Source of the DNA: Ewingella sp. CoE-038-23
GTDB taxonomy: Bacteria; Pseudomonadota; Gammaproteobacteria; Enterobacterales; Enterobacteriaceae
Direction: 5' to 3'
Assembly (NCBI RefSeq): GCF_040419245.1
Contig: NZ_JAZHOH010000003.1
Span: forward strand, 62,001 to 126,000
DNA: 64,000 nucleotides
The translations under genes and the position numbers were made by a program. The notes under the pieces were generated by a model. The model was given only the letters and a program-made list of their open reading frames with translations. It did not search any database and was not told the origin of the DNA. Positions 22,736-36,887 of the stretch are shown here, one piece after another; the first letter of the stretch is position 1, and every line of letters starts with the position of its first letter.

Positions 22736-22981
22736 ATTTACCACCCTGAATTGACTCTCTTCGGGTGCTATCATGCCATACCACGAAATGTTTTGCGCCA
22801 TTCGGAGGGGGCACGCCGAAGTGAGATTCAAAATGCCGACGTCAGTTCACAGGTGGGTAATGATACCAACGTGTTGATTTCGTATTTTCACTGACACCAG
22901 GATCATCCTGATGTTACAAGGATTGAATGACTACAGATTAAAATAGTCATCAACAGGTTGACAGCATTACCCAGAATATCG
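22736..22981. other. lacI promoter and junction sequence
   Basis: Contains the lacI promoter, whose sequence follows K-12 closely up to about 22810. Beyond that the DNA no longer resembles the mhpR side of the E. coli chromosome and leads into IS1. No gene seen. Confidence 0.5.
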
Positions 22982-23486
22982 GGTAATGACTCCAACTTAT
23001 TGATAGTGTTTTATGTTCAGATAATGCCCGATGACTTTGTCATGCAGCTCCACCGATTTTGAGAACGACAGCGACTTCCGTCCCAGCCGTGCCAGGTGCT
23101 GCCTCAGATTCAGGTTATGCCGCTCAATTCGCTGCGTATATCGCTTGCTGATTACGTGCAGCTTTCCCTTCAGGCGGGATTCATACAGCGGCCAGCCATC
23201 CGTCATCCATATCACCACGTCAAAGGGTGACAGCAGGCTCATAAGACGCCCCAGCGTCGCCATAGTGCGTTCACCGAATACGTGCGCAACAACCGTCTTC
23301 CGGAGCCTGTCATACGCGTAAAAAAGCCAGCGCTGGCGCGATTTAGCCCCGACGTATCCCCACTGTTCGTCCATTTCCGCGCAGACGATGACGTCACTGC
23401 CCGGCTGTATGCGCGAGGTTACCGACTGCGGCCTGAGTTTTTTAAATGGCGGAAAATCGTGTTGAGGCCAACGCCCATAATGCGGG
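22982..23486 (-). mobile_element. IS1: IS1, truncated copy B
   Basis: About 505 bp covering the right end and insB'. It stops at GCGGGC, where an IS66-type sequence begins. The left end and insA are missing. It is inverted relative to copy A, so the two bracket lacI-lacZ-lacY. Confidence 0.92.
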
Positions 23487-23735
23487 CAGAGGGCCAGGCG
23501 AAGCGGCCGCGTTCCAGCCGTTTGGTCAGCAGGCACAGCCCGTCGCCGGTGGACCACAGCAGTTTGACCTTACTGCCGCTGCGGCCCCGGAAGATGAAGA
23601 CATGGCCGGACATCGGGTCATCTTTCAGCATCGTCTGCACCTTTGCGGCGAGACCATTGAAGCCGTTGCGCATGTCGGTGATACCGGCAACCAGCCAGAT
23701 TTTGGTGCCTGTTGGCAGGTGGTTATCACTTCCTT
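23487..23735 (-). pseudogene. IS66-family TnpB fragment
   Basis: About 80 codons with TnpB hallmarks: [37 protein letters not shown] and [18 protein letters not shown]1 copy B removes the C-terminus. It lies 36 bases beyond the end of fecE and marks an older insertion next to the fec operon. Confidence 0.85.
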
Positions 23736-23771
23736 TATCTGTCCTGTGATGATCCTTATGACTTCGCCAGA

Positions 23772-24539
23772 CTACTTCACCACACACATGGGTCTGCCAG
23801 ATACCGGTTCGGGATGGATTTCCGCTTCTACGCTGAACACCGTCTTTAGAAGCTCTGGTTTCATCACTGCTTCCGGAGCACCTTGCGCCATCACGCGACC
23901 GCTTGCCAGTACCACCAGATGATCGCAATAGCGGCTGGCCTGATTCAGATCGTGGAGTACCGTCACTACGGTTTTCCCCTGCCTTTTGAGTTCAACCATC
24001 AGGCGCATCAGTTCAACCTGATGATTGATATCGAGGTAGGTCGTAGGCTCATCAAGAAGAATGAGTGGGGTATCCTGTGCCAGCACCATCGCCAGAAACG
24101 CACGCTGGCGCTGGCCGCCGGAAAGCTGGGTTAACCTGCGGTCAGCCAGATTGCGCGTCCGGGTCTGACTCATTGCCACGTTGACCCGCTCGTTGTCTTC
24201 CGCGGAGAGTCGCCCCCACAACGACAGCCACGGGCTGCGGCCGTAGGAAACCAGCTCCCGTACAGTGATCCCCTCGGGGGATAAATGGTGTTGCGGCAGT
24301 AAAGCCAGGCGGCGAGCCAGCTGGCGGGCGGAAAAACCGGCTATGGGTTTTTCATCAAGCAATATCTCGCCAGAGTCTGGTGTTAACAGGCGAGAAAAAC
24401 AGTTCAACAGCGTCGATTTCCCGCAACCGTTAGGGCCGAGCAGGGCCGTGATTTTTCCGGCAGGCAGGGCGAGAGAAAGTCCATCCAGCACGGTTTGTGC
24501 GCCATAGCTGGCGGTCAGATTTTCAGTACGTAATCTCAT
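23772..24539 (-). CDS. fecE: ferric citrate ABC transporter ATPase FecE
   Basis: 255 residues, as in E. coli FecE. Walker A is GPNGCGKST (about residues 35-43), the signature is LSGGQRQRAF, and Walker B is LILLDEPTTYLD. It powers FecCD uptake of iron delivered by FecB. Its start directly follows the fecD stop, so translation is probably coupled. Confidence 0.96.
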   Translation of the reverse strand: MRLRTENLTASYGAQTVLDGLSLALPAGKITALLGPNGCGKSTLLNCFSRLLTPDSGEILLDEKPIAGFSARQLARRLALLPQHHLSPEGITVRELVSYGRSPWLSLWGRLSAEDNERVNVAMSQTRTRNLADRRLTQLSGGQRQRAFLAMVLAQDTPLILLDEPTTYLDINHQVELMRLMVELKRQGKTVVTVLHDLNQASRYCDHLVVLASGRVMAQGAPEAVMKPELLKTVFSVEAEIHPEPVSGRPMCVVK

Positions 24540-25496
24540 TTATCGCATTCTCACAAGCAGCCAGACAAACCACGGTGCGCCGATAATGGCGGTCAGCACG
24601 CCTGCCGGAAGCTCCATCGGCGGATGAATGATTCGTGCCAGCAGATCGGCAATGACCAGCAACAACGCGCCCGTCAGGGCCGAAACGGGCATCAGCCAGC
24701 GGTGACGCCCGCCGGCGATCCTGCGCACCATGTGCGGCACGACGAGACCAATAAAACTTATCGGGCCACAGACGGCCACGCCGGTTGCTGTCATCGCGAC
24801 AGCCAGCATCAGCCCCTGGAACCGGGTGCGCTGAACCGACACGCCGAGCGTGGCTGCTCGTGCATCGCCCAGCGCCAGCAGGTCGAGATCGCGACAAAAG
24901 CGCAGGCTCAGCGGCAAAAACAGAATGAGCAACGGCACGGCAATCTTCACAAAGTGCCAGTCGCGCCCCCATAAGCTACCCGTCAGCCACAGCAGGGCAC
25001 TGTTTACATCCTGCGGGTGCAGGAGCATCAGGTAATCCGTCAGGCTCGCCCAGCAGGCGGAAAGCGCCACGCCGGTGAGCGCCAGCTTCATCGGCTGGTG
25101 GGTCTTTGCCAGCATCTTCAGCAAGATCAACCCCGCCATACCGCCCGCAAAGGCCAGCAGCGGCAGCACCATCACGGATAGTGATGGCATAAGAAGCAGT
25201 GCTCCCACAGAGGCAAGGCTGGCGGCATGGTTAATGCCGAGAATATCCGGTGATGCTAGCGGGTTACGCACAATCCCCTGTACCAGCACGCCCGCCACGG
25301 CGAGGGCTGCACCGACAAACAGTGCCAGCAGCAAGCGCGGCAGTCGGTACTCCATCAATACATAATAATGCTCGCGTCCGTCCTGCCAGTCGGTCAGCAG
25401 CGCGCGCCACGGCACGGGGATCACCCCCATATGGAGTGATAACAGCGCACAGCCTGCCAGGGCAAGGGTGATGAAAATGACCAGCGCAATTTTCAT
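24540..25496 (-). CDS. fecD: ferric citrate ABC transporter permease FecD
   Basis: 318 residues starting MKIALVIFITLALAG, with about nine hydrophobic segments of the FecCD/BtuC family and the motifs EYRLPRLLLALFVGAALA and GPISFIGLVVPHM. The open frame runs far upstream across fecC, but the ATG at 25496 overlaps the fecC stop by four bases and matches the family start. Confidence 0.95.
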   Translation of the reverse strand: MKIALVIFITLALAGCALLSLHMGVIPVPWRALLTDWQDGREHYYVLMEYRLPRLLLALFVGAALAVAGVLVQGIVRNPLASPDILGINHAASLASVGALLLMPSLSVMVLPLLAFAGGMAGLILLKMLAKTHQPMKLALTGVALSACWASLTDYLMLLHPQDVNSALLWLTGSLWGRDWHFVKIAVPLLILFLPLSLRFCRDLDLLALGDARAATLGVSVQRTRFQGLMLAVAMTATGVAVCGPISFIGLVVPHMVRRIAGGRHRWLMPVSALTGALLLVIADLLARIIHPPMELPAGVLTAIIGAPWFVWLLVRMR

Positions 25497-26491
25497 CCTC
25501 GCCTCCTCACCAGCCAGACAAAGCAAGGACTGCCAATCAGCGCCAGCACTGCGCCTGCGGGCAGATCGCCGGGGAAGGCCAGCGCGCGTGCGAGTACATC
25601 TGCCATCAGCATCAGCGTGGCCCCCAGCAGCATGCTCACCGGCAGTACGTTGCGCTGATCGAAGCCTGCCCAGAAGCGCGCCAGATGTGGCACCAGCAGG
25701 CCGATAAACGCCACCGGACCTGCCACACTGACGCACGCGCCAACCAGAAGCAGCACTAACATATTGATGATCAAACGTAGTCTCGGCAGGTTCACTCCCA
25801 GCGTATGGGCGGTACTGTCGCTGACGTTGAGCAGGTTCAGTTGATTCGCCAGCAGCAACACGACAGGGACTGCAGTGACCACCACCGGCAAGAGCTGCCA
25901 GACATCCTGCCAGTGGGCGTGGGACACTCCGCCTGCCAGCCAGTAAAAGATGCCGTAAGCATGATCTTCGGCCAGCAGCAGGGTGATGCGGGTCAGGGCC
26001 ATACAAAAGGCCGACAGCGCGATACCCGCGAGGATCAGTTTGTTTCTGTCCTGGGTATGACGAAACCCGCCTCCTGCGGTCATGACCAGCAGCCAGCTCA
26101 CGCCGCCCCCGCATGCCGCGATGAACGACAGGGAATAGCCTGCAACCGGCGTCGGACTCAGCGCGCTGGTAAGCGCCATAGCCAGCGCCGCGCCGCTGTT
26201 AATGCTGAGCAGTGAAGGAGAGGCCATTGGGTTGTGGGTCAGGGTTTGCAGCAGCGTGCCCGCGAGCGCCAGGCTTGCGCCGATCAGAACGGCGACCAGG
26301 CTTCGCGGCAAACGAAGGTTTTGCACCAGCGCTTCTGGTAGCGTTGGCGTGTGTCCAGGCAGCAGGGCGCGGATTGCGTCTGCTCCGGAAACAGGAATGG
26401 CCGAGTAGCAAAACAGACTCAGCCAGAAAATAATAATAAGTACTGCAACGGGAAGCCCCCACAGCAGCACCGGGTGTTTTAGCGCGGTCAT
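25493..26491 (-). CDS. fecC: ferric citrate ABC transporter permease FecC
   Basis: 332 residues, the partner of FecD in the inner membrane channel. Family motifs include NLRLPRSLVAVLIGASLALAG and GPVAFIGLLVPHL. It overlaps fecB by four bases (26488-26491) and fecD by four bases, showing a tightly packed operon. Confidence 0.96.
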   Translation of the reverse strand: MTALKHPVLLWGLPVAVLIIIFWLSLFCYSAIPVSGADAIRALLPGHTPTLPEALVQNLRLPRSLVAVLIGASLALAGTLLQTLTHNPMASPSLLSINSGAALAMALTSALSPTPVAGYSLSFIAACGGGVSWLLVMTAGGGFRHTQDRNKLILAGIALSAFCMALTRITLLLAEDHAYGIFYWLAGGVSHAHWQDVWQLLPVVVTAVPVVLLLANQLNLLNVSDSTAHTLGVNLPRLRLIINMLVLLLVGACVSVAGPVAFIGLLVPHLARFWAGFDQRNVLPVSMLLGATLMLMADVLARALAFPGDLPAGAVLALIGSPCFVWLVRRRG

Positions 26492-27396
26492 TTCACATCG
26501 GTAAGCGGCTGATGGTGGAAGATTTTTACCGTGTCAGCGGCAATACGCTCTGCGGCAAAAATACCGCGCATCCGCGCCCAGGCGTTACTGTCGACTGAAG
26601 CAACCTGCTGCTTCTGCGCGGCGGTTAATATCTGCCAGAGCGGATCTTGTTGCCAGCGTTTAACAATGCTCTCTTCGCGATAGTGGGCAACCAGCAGCCA
26701 GGCAGGATTGACCGCCAGCAGTTGCTCCAGGCCGATGGACGGCATGGACGCGCCCGCCATCGTAGCGGGAACGTTCAGCCCCAGAGAAGCCAGCACGCTG
26801 CCGGTCCAGGTCTCCTGGGTATGCAGGTTGAATAGCTGTTCGCGTGATGTGCCAAAGGCCACGCGTGTCCCTGTGGGAAGCTGGCTGGCCCACTGCGCCA
26901 TCTTCTCTTTATGTTGTTCCAGACGCGCCTGCATCTCTCGTTTTTTACCTACCACTTCGCCGATGATAGCCGCTGAGTGCAAATTTTCAGCGTAGGTTTC
27001 GTTGCGGGACTTAAGCAGCAGTACCGGCGCGATTTGCTGCAAGGCGGTGTAAATCCCCGCATGGCGACTGCTGTCGGCAATGATCAGGTCTGGTTTCAGG
27101 GCAGCAATGGCTTCCAGGCTCGGCTGCGCGCGCGTTCCGACGGACTGCCACGGTTTCAGGTGCGCACGCACTTTGGGCAGGATGCGTTTTGCATCGTTAT
27201 CGTCGGCAATACCGATCGGGCTGACGTCCACGGCGGCCAGCGCATCGGCGAACGAGAGTTCCAGCACCACAATCCGTTGTGGCGTTTTATCGAGTGTAAA
27301 CGTGCCGTGTTCGTCCTGAACCGTGGCGGCAAAGGCGTGGCCGATCACCAGCAGCAGGCCTGCAAAAAGAAAACGGATAAATGCCAACATAGTCAC
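26488..27396 (-). CDS. fecB: periplasmic ferric citrate binding protein FecB
   Basis: 302 residues with a signal peptide (RFLFAGLLLVIGHAFA) and the fold-type features of siderophore-binding proteins (TPQRIVVLELSFADALAAV at the start of the mature part, LKPDLIIAD in the middle). It carries iron from FecA to FecCDE. It lies 38 bases after fecA. Confidence 0.95.
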   Translation of the reverse strand: MTMLAFIRFLFAGLLLVIGHAFAATVQDEHGTFTLDKTPQRIVVLELSFADALAAVDVSPIGIADDNDAKRILPKVRAHLKPWQSVGTRAQPSLEAIAALKPDLIIADSSRHAGIYTALQQIAPVLLLKSRNETYAENLHSAAIIGEVVGKKREMQARLEQHKEKMAQWASQLPTGTRVAFGTSREQLFNLHTQETWTGSVLASLGLNVPATMAGASMPSIGLEQLLAVNPAWLLVAHYREESIVKRWQQDPLWQILTAAQKQQVASVDSNAWARMRGIFAAERIAADTVKIFHHQPLTDVK

Positions 27397-27434
27397 ATTC
27401 CAGCTAAAAGCCCGGCAAGCCGGGCGTTAACACA

Positions 27435-30795
<3,361 letters not shown>

Positions 30796-30799
<4 letters not shown>

Positions 30800-31317
30800 A
30801 ACCCATGCTCCAGACGAAACAGCAGGCAGTGCTCGACGGCTTTCGCCACGTATTTTTTCACGGAGCTGACGGAAACACCGAGTTTGTGCGCAATCTCGCT
30901 GTATGTCAGGCCATCCAGTTGCGAAAGCAGAAACGCTTCACGTGTTTTTCCGTTTAGCCCGTCCAGCATGCTGTCGACGAGTTGTAGGGTCTCGAGCTGG
31001 CTTTCGCGTTCCTCAGGTGAAGGCGCTACCCCCTCCGGCATAAGCGCCAGCATCTCCAGATACGCTTTTTCCAGCGCGTTTCGGCGAAACAGGTCCACCA
31101 TCACGCGTTTGGCGATAGTGCACAGGAAAGAGCGAGGATCGCGGATCGTCGAGAGCGTTTCGCTGCTCATTACCCGCAAAAAAGTGTCCTGGGCAATGTC
31201 ATCTGCATCAAAAGCAGACTGGAGTTTGCGCGTCAGCCAACTTTTCAACCAGCCGTTATGGGTGCCATAAAGCGACTCGAACGTTAAGGAAGCTGTGGTA
31301 GTGGCACGGTCAGACAT
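30796..31317 (-). CDS. fecI: ECF sigma factor FecI
   Basis: 173 residues with sigma region 2 ([14 protein letters not shown]) and region 4 ([24 protein letters not shown]). It directs RNA polymerase to fecA. It is the first gene of the regulatory pair and is preceded by a Fur box. Confidence 0.95.
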
Positions 31318-31360
31318 GCGGAGTGCATCAAAAGTTAATTATCACGTAGCCATATTAATA

Positions 31361-31379
31361 TGAGAATGGTTATCATTAC
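31361..31379. promoter_or_regulatory. Fur box upstream of fecI
   Basis: TGAGAATGGTTATCATTAC resembles the 19-bp Fur consensus. It lies about 45 bases before fecI, so the fecIR pair should be iron repressed. Confidence 0.75.
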
Positions 31380-31776
31380 AATTGGAAATAAAATTGTTTC
31401 CAATAAACATTTTTAACATGTTGTTTTTCTAAGTGTTATAAGGTAGGTATAAAATGGGATGGATCCTCTGCTTCTGGCATCTGTCGGTCAGAATGACATC
31501 ATGATGTGGTCTGCTATTATTGACATCCTCCCCGCCCTTTAGGGCGGGGAGGATGTCAACTATGAGTGTTGCCTGAAATGTCGCCAGCCCCCGGTACAGC
31601 AGAAGTATCTCGGGCTTTCTGCGTTTGCTCCTGGTGGGTATGGCCCCCGCAAGCGGGGGTTATTGCTAACTGTCGTTTCAACAAAAAGTAACTTTTTTCA
31701 CTTTGCCCCTCAGTACAAATTAGGGGCTTGCCGCGGATGTACCATGCCTGAATATCTTCGAGTGATGATTTGGTGC
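31380..31776. other. junction region of mobile element remnants
   Basis: No gene. It holds a perfect 19-bp hairpin (31520-31559) and a second hairpin CCCCCGC-AA-GCGGGGG (31644-31659). Confidence 0.5.
31520..31559. repeat. perfect 19-bp hairpin, probable IS200/IS605-type end
   Basis: Arms TTGACATCCTCCCCGCCCT and AGGGCGGGGAGGATGTCAA with a 2-base loop. Hairpins built on CCTCCCCGCCC are typical next to IS605/IS1341 tnpB genes; no tnpB is present here. Confidence 0.6.
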
Positions 31777-31805
31777 GGCTTTGTTGAATAAATCAGATTT
31801 CGGGT
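31777..31805. mobile_element. 29-bp remnant of an IS903 end
   Basis: Begins GGCTTTGTTGAATAAATC and matches, inverted, the terminal 29 bases of the complete IS903 copy at 45710-46771. It abuts the cut end of istA and supplies its new stop codon. Confidence 0.8.
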
Positions 31806-32940
<1,135 letters not shown>

Positions 32941-32943
32941 TGG

Positions 32944-33160
32944 TCAGGACGAAACACTGTTCAGTGGTGTGCTGCGTTACACCAGCGTTTTTGATTTGAC
33001 CTGCCACCCAACTCTGACATTGCCCTGCGGGCGTACTGCTGCAGGCGCACCAATCGCCTTCCAGCTTGTTGCACCACATTTTGGCGAAACCGCATTGATA
33101 CAGTCTGGCTGGGCGTGGCAGCAGGTTACTGACTGGCATCGCACTCATCCCGCCCTTTAA
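32944..33160 (+). pseudogene. amidase C-terminal fragment
   Basis: About 70 codons reading VLRYTSVFDLTCHPTLTLPCG, APIAFQLVAPHFGETALI and WAWQQVTDWHRTHPAL, the end of an amidase-signature enzyme. istA on the other strand replaces the rest. It lies just before a nitrile hydratase gene in the same direction, the usual order in nitrile-degrading operons (amidase, then nitrile hydratase). Confidence 0.75.
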
Positions 33161-33166
33161 TTTTCT

Positions 33167-33192
33167 TTGCTCCAGCCAACAGGCTGGAGCAA
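33167..33192. repeat. 11-bp inverted repeat between amidase and nitrile hydratase remnants
   Basis: TTGCTCCAGCC-AACA-GGCTGGAGCAA, a perfect hairpin without a T run; possibly an mRNA-stabilising structure. Confidence 0.5.
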
Positions 33193-33214
33193 TCAGTTAT
33201 GAATCACTTACAGT

Positions 33215-33829
33215 GGAGTCAGCATATCAAATCATGATGTCTTACCTTCCGAAAATGCCATCAAAGTGCGGGCGATTCAGTCATTCCTGACGGAGAAAGG
33301 TCAGCTCGATCCAGAAACTTCAGACGCCATCGTGGACTATTTTGAAAACAAGATCGGTCCCCGTAACGGTGCCAGTGTCGTGGCGCGCGCCTGGCTTGAT
33401 GCCGAATTTAAAAAAAGCTGCTTGAAGATGGCACGGCTGCCATCAGCGAGATGGTTTTTTCAGGTGCCGAAGGCGCAGTCATTCACGTCCTCGAAAACAG
33501 TGATGCGGTACATAACATCGTTGTTTGTACGCTGTGCTCCTGCTATCCGTGGCCGGTTCTGGGATTGCCGCCAATCTGGTTTAAATCTGCACAGTACCGC
33601 TCCCGTGTGGTGATTGATCCAAGAGGCGTGCTGAAGAAGTTCGGTACTGAGCTTCCACCGGAGAAAGAAATTCGCGTTTGGGACAGTAATGCCGAAATTT
33701 GCTATTTCGTACTGCCGCAACGCCCGGCTGGTACGGAGAACCTGAACGAAGAACAACTGGCCGCGAGAGTAAGGCGTGATTCAATGATTGGTACGGGCCT
33801 CCTCTACCGGCGTAGGCTTCAATAAAGCC
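33215..33829 (+). pseudogene. nitrile hydratase alpha subunit, frameshifted
   Basis: Nitrile hydratase turns nitriles into amides. The metal-binding motif CTLCSC (33526-33543) in [18 protein letters not shown] identifies the alpha subunit and, by the Thr in CTLC, the cobalt type. The frame is broken: the first part (SENAIKVRAIQSFLTEKG ... AWLDAEFKK) shifts at a run of seven A near 33410, continuing one frame over as [15 protein letters not shown] second shift near 33802 disturbs the C-terminus ([13 protein letters not shown] expected). No start codon is left, and IS1 copy C removes the end and any beta-subunit gene. Confidence 0.88.
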
Positions 33830-34597
33830 GGTAATGACTCCAACTTATTGATAGTGTTTTATGTTCAGATAATGCCCGATGACTTTGTCATGCAGCTCCA
33901 CCGATTTTGAGAGCGACAGCGACTTCCGTCCCAGCCGTGCCAGGTGCTGCCTCAGATTCAGGTTATGCCGCTCAATTCGCTGCGTATATCGCTTGCTGAT
34001 TACGTGCAGCTTTCCCTTCAGGCGGGATTCATACAGCGGCCAGCCATCCGTCATCCATATCACCACGTCAAAGGGTGACAGCAGGCTCATAAGACGCCCC
34101 AGCGTCGCCATAGTGCGTTCACCGAATACGTGCGCAACAACCGTCTTCCGGAGCCTGTCATACGCGTAAAACAGCCAGCGCTGGCGCGATTTAGCCCCGA
34201 CATAGCCCCACTGTTCGTCCATTTCCGCGCAGACGATGACGTCACTGCCCGGCTGTATGCGCGAGGTTACCGACTGCGGCCTGAGTTTTTTAAGTGACGT
34301 AAAATCGTGTTGAGGCCAACGCCCATAATGCGGGCGGTTGCCCGGCATCCAACACCATTCATGGCCATATCAATGATTTTCTGGTGCGTACCGGGTTGAG
34401 AAGCGGTGTAAGTGAACTGCAGTTGCCATGTTTTACGGCAGTGAGAGCAGAGATAGCGCTGATGTCCGGCAGTGCTTTTGCTGTTACGCACCACCCCGTC
34501 AGTAGCTGAACAGGAGGGACAGCTGATAGAAACAGAAGCCACTGGAGCACCTCAAAAACACCATCATACACTAAATCAGTAAGTTGGCAGCATCACC
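33830..34597 (-). mobile_element. IS1: IS1, complete copy C
   Basis: 768 bp, inverted. Flanks AATAAAGCC and TTTTGCGTC do not match, so no target duplication. It separates the nitrile hydratase remnant from rclA. Confidence 0.95.
33845..34542 (-). CDS. insAB: IS1 InsA and InsB' of copy C
   Basis: InsA 34267-34542 and InsB' 33845-34348, both full length (91 and 167 residues). Confidence 0.92.
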
Positions 34598-34650
34598 TTT
34601 TGCGTCTATAGTCATGATATCAAATGAACGCGTTTCGACAGGAAATCATC

Positions 34651-35976
34651 ATGAATAAATATCAGGCAGTTATTATTGGTTTTGGCAAGGCTGGAAAAAC
34701 ATTAGCCGTCACGCTGGCAAAAGCAGGTTGGCGTGTGGCTCTCATCGAACAATCAAATGCAATGTATGGCGGGACCTGTATTAATATCGGCTGTATCCCA
34801 ACCAAAACATTGGTTCATGACGCACAGCAGCACACAGATTTTGTCCGTGCCATACAGCGTAAAAATGAAGTGGTTAATTTTTTACGTAATAAGAATTTTC
34901 ATAATCTTGCGGATATGCCCAATATCGACGTGATCGACGGCCAGGCGGAGTTTATCAATAATCATAGCCTGCGTGTTCATCGGCCTGAGGGAAATCTGGA
35001 GATTCATGGCGAGAAAATTTTTATTAATACCGGTGCACAAGCCGTGGTTCCGCCAATTCCTGGAATTACCACCACGCCTGGTGTATATGACAGCACCGGA
35101 TTACTTAATCTAAAAGAATTGCCTGGGCATTTAGGTATTTTGGGCGGCGGATATATTGGCGTTGAGTTCGCCTCTATGTTCGCTAATTTTGGCAGCAAAG
35201 TAACCATTTTAGAGGCAGCTTCGCTGTTTTTGCCTCGGGAAGATCGGGATATTGCTGATAATATCGCGACGATTTTACGCGATCAGGGCGTCGATATTAT
35301 CCTCAATGCCCATGTGGAGCGAATCAGTCACCATGAAAATCAAGTGCAAGTGCATAGCGAGCACGCCCAACTGGCGGTGGATGCACTGTTAATAGCTTCC
35401 GGTCGTCAACCGGCTACCGCTTCGTTACATCCAGAAAATGCCGGTATCGCAGTAAACGAGCGCGGGGCAATTGTCGTTGACAAGCGATTACATACCACCG
35501 CAGACAATATTTGGGCGATGGGAGATGTTACCGGCGGGCTGCAATTTACTTACATATCACTGGATGATTACCGCATTGTACGTGATGAGTTACTGGGTGA
35601 AGGCAAACGTAGTACTGATGATCGGAAAAATGTGCCTTATTCCGTATTTATGACACCGCCCCTGTCCAGGGTTGGTATGACAGAAGAACAAGCCAGAGAG
35701 AGTGGTGCTGATATTCAGGTGGTGACATTGCCTGTAGCTGCAATTCCGCGCGCCAGAGTGATGAACGATACCCGTGGGGTATTAAAAGCGATTGTTGATA
35801 ATAAAACCCAACGTATATTAGGGGCATCACTGCTGTGTGTTGACTCCCACGAGATGATCAATATAGTGAAAATGGTGATGGATGCCGGGCTGCCTTATAG
35901 CATATTACGCGATCAGATATTTACTCATCCGTCGATGAGCGAATCACTCAATGATCTATTTTCATTAGTCAAATAA
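34651..35976 (+). CDS. rclA: RclA, reactive chlorine resistance flavoprotein
   Basis: 441 residues, the length of E. coli RclA (YkgC), a copper(II) reductase of the pyridine nucleotide-disulfide oxidoreductase family that protects against hypochlorous acid. It has FAD-binding GFGKAGKT at the N-terminus, the redox pair C43-C48 (GGTCINIGCIPTK), NAD-binding GILGGGYIGVEFAS, a second FAD motif AMGDVTGG, and a C-terminal HPSMSE. The sequence looks almost identical to the E. coli protein as I remember it. I chose ATG 34651, with AGGAAA upstream, over the frame start at 34624. Its normal partners rclR, rclB and rclC are absent; IS1 copies lie on both sides. Confidence 0.95.
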   Translation: MNKYQAVIIGFGKAGKTLAVTLAKAGWRVALIEQSNAMYGGTCINIGCIPTKTLVHDAQQHTDFVRAIQRKNEVVNFLRNKNFHNLADMPNIDVIDGQAEFINNHSLRVHRPEGNLEIHGEKIFINTGAQAVVPPIPGITTTPGVYDSTGLLNLKELPGHLGILGGGYIGVEFASMFANFGSKVTILEAASLFLPREDRDIADNIATILRDQGVDIILNAHVERISHHENQVQVHSEHAQLAVDALLIASGRQPATASLHPENAGIAVNERGAIVVDKRLHTTADNIWAMGDVTGGLQFTYISLDDYRIVRDELLGEGKRSTDDRKNVPYSVFMTPPLSRVGMTEEQARESGADIQVVTLPVAAIPRARVMNDTRGVLKAIVDNKTQRILGASLLCVDSHEMINIVKMVMDAGLPYSILRDQIFTHPSMSESLNDLFSLVK

Positions 35977-35986
35977 ACTCAAAATC

Positions 35987-36014
35987 AGACGCCAGAACAA
36001 ATATTCTGGCGTCT
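35987..36014 (+). terminator. hairpin after rclA
   Basis: AGACGCCAGAA and TTCTGGCGTCT arms, perfect over 11 bp, ending four bases before IS1 copy D; any T run has been replaced by IS1. Confidence 0.65.
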
Positions 36015-36018
36015 CAGA

Positions 36019-36786
36019 GGTGATGCTGCCAACTTACTGATTTAGTGTATGATGGTGTTTTTGAGGTGCTCCAGTGGCTTCTGTTTCTATCAGCTGTCCC
36101 TCCTGTTCAGCTACTGACGGGGTGGTGCGTAACGGCAAAAGCACCGCCGGACATCAGCGCTATCTCTGCTCTCACTGCCGTAAAACATGGCAACTGCAGT
36201 TCACTTACACCGCTTCTCAACCCGGTACGCACCAGAAAATCATTGATATGGCCATGAATGGCGTTGGATGCCGGGCAACTGCCCGCATTATGGGCGTTGG
36301 CCTCAACACGATTTTACGTCACTTAAAAAACTCAGGCCGCAGTCGGTAACCTCGCGCATACAGCCGGGCAGTGACGTCATCGTCTGCGCGGAAATGGACG
36401 AACAGTGGGGCTATGTCGGGGCTAAATCGCGCCAGCGCTGGCTGTTTTACGCGTATGACAGGCTCCGGAAGACGGTTGTTGCGCACGTATTCGGTGAACG
36501 CACTATGGCGACGCTGGGGCGTCTTATGAGCCTGCTGTCACCCTTTGACGTGGTGATATGGATGACGGATGGCTGGCCGCTGTATGAATCCCGCCTGAAG
36601 GGAAAGCTGCACGTAATCAGCAAGCGATATACGCAGCGAATTGAGCGGCATAACCTGAATCTGAGGCAGCACCTGGCACGGCTGGGACGGAAGTCGCTGT
36701 CGCTCTCAAAATCGGTGGAGCTGCATGACAAAGTCATCGGGCATTATCTGAACATAAAACACTATCAATAAGTTGGAGTCATTACC
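36019..36786 (+). mobile_element. IS1: IS1, complete copy D
   Basis: 768 bp, direct orientation, opposite to copy C. Flanks CGTCTCAGA and CACTTGTCA do not match. Copies C and D form an inverted pair around rclA. Confidence 0.95.
36074..36771 (+). CDS. insAB: IS1 InsA and InsB' of copy D
   Basis: InsA 36074-36349 and InsB' 36268-36771, intact. InsA here has Gly for Ser at [10 protein letters not shown], shared with copy E, so D and E are closer to each other than to A and C. Confidence 0.92.
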
Positions 36787-36887
36787 CACTTGTCATTAGA
36801 TCTTCCACTGTTCAGCCAAGTGACGGAAGTGACACACGTCGATAAATACTAACAGTAGTTCAGCATACAGTTATCTCGGCATTACAA

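Noticed and set aside
22965..22990. CATTACCC...GGGTAATG dyad next to IS1 copy B
   Set aside because: Part of it is the IS1 end itself; the rest does not match an IS1 terminus, so it is likely chance.
25497..26114. Upstream extension of the fecD frame (total 524 codons)
   Set aside because: It lies across fecC in another frame; fecD has a family-like start at 25496 overlapping the fecC stop.
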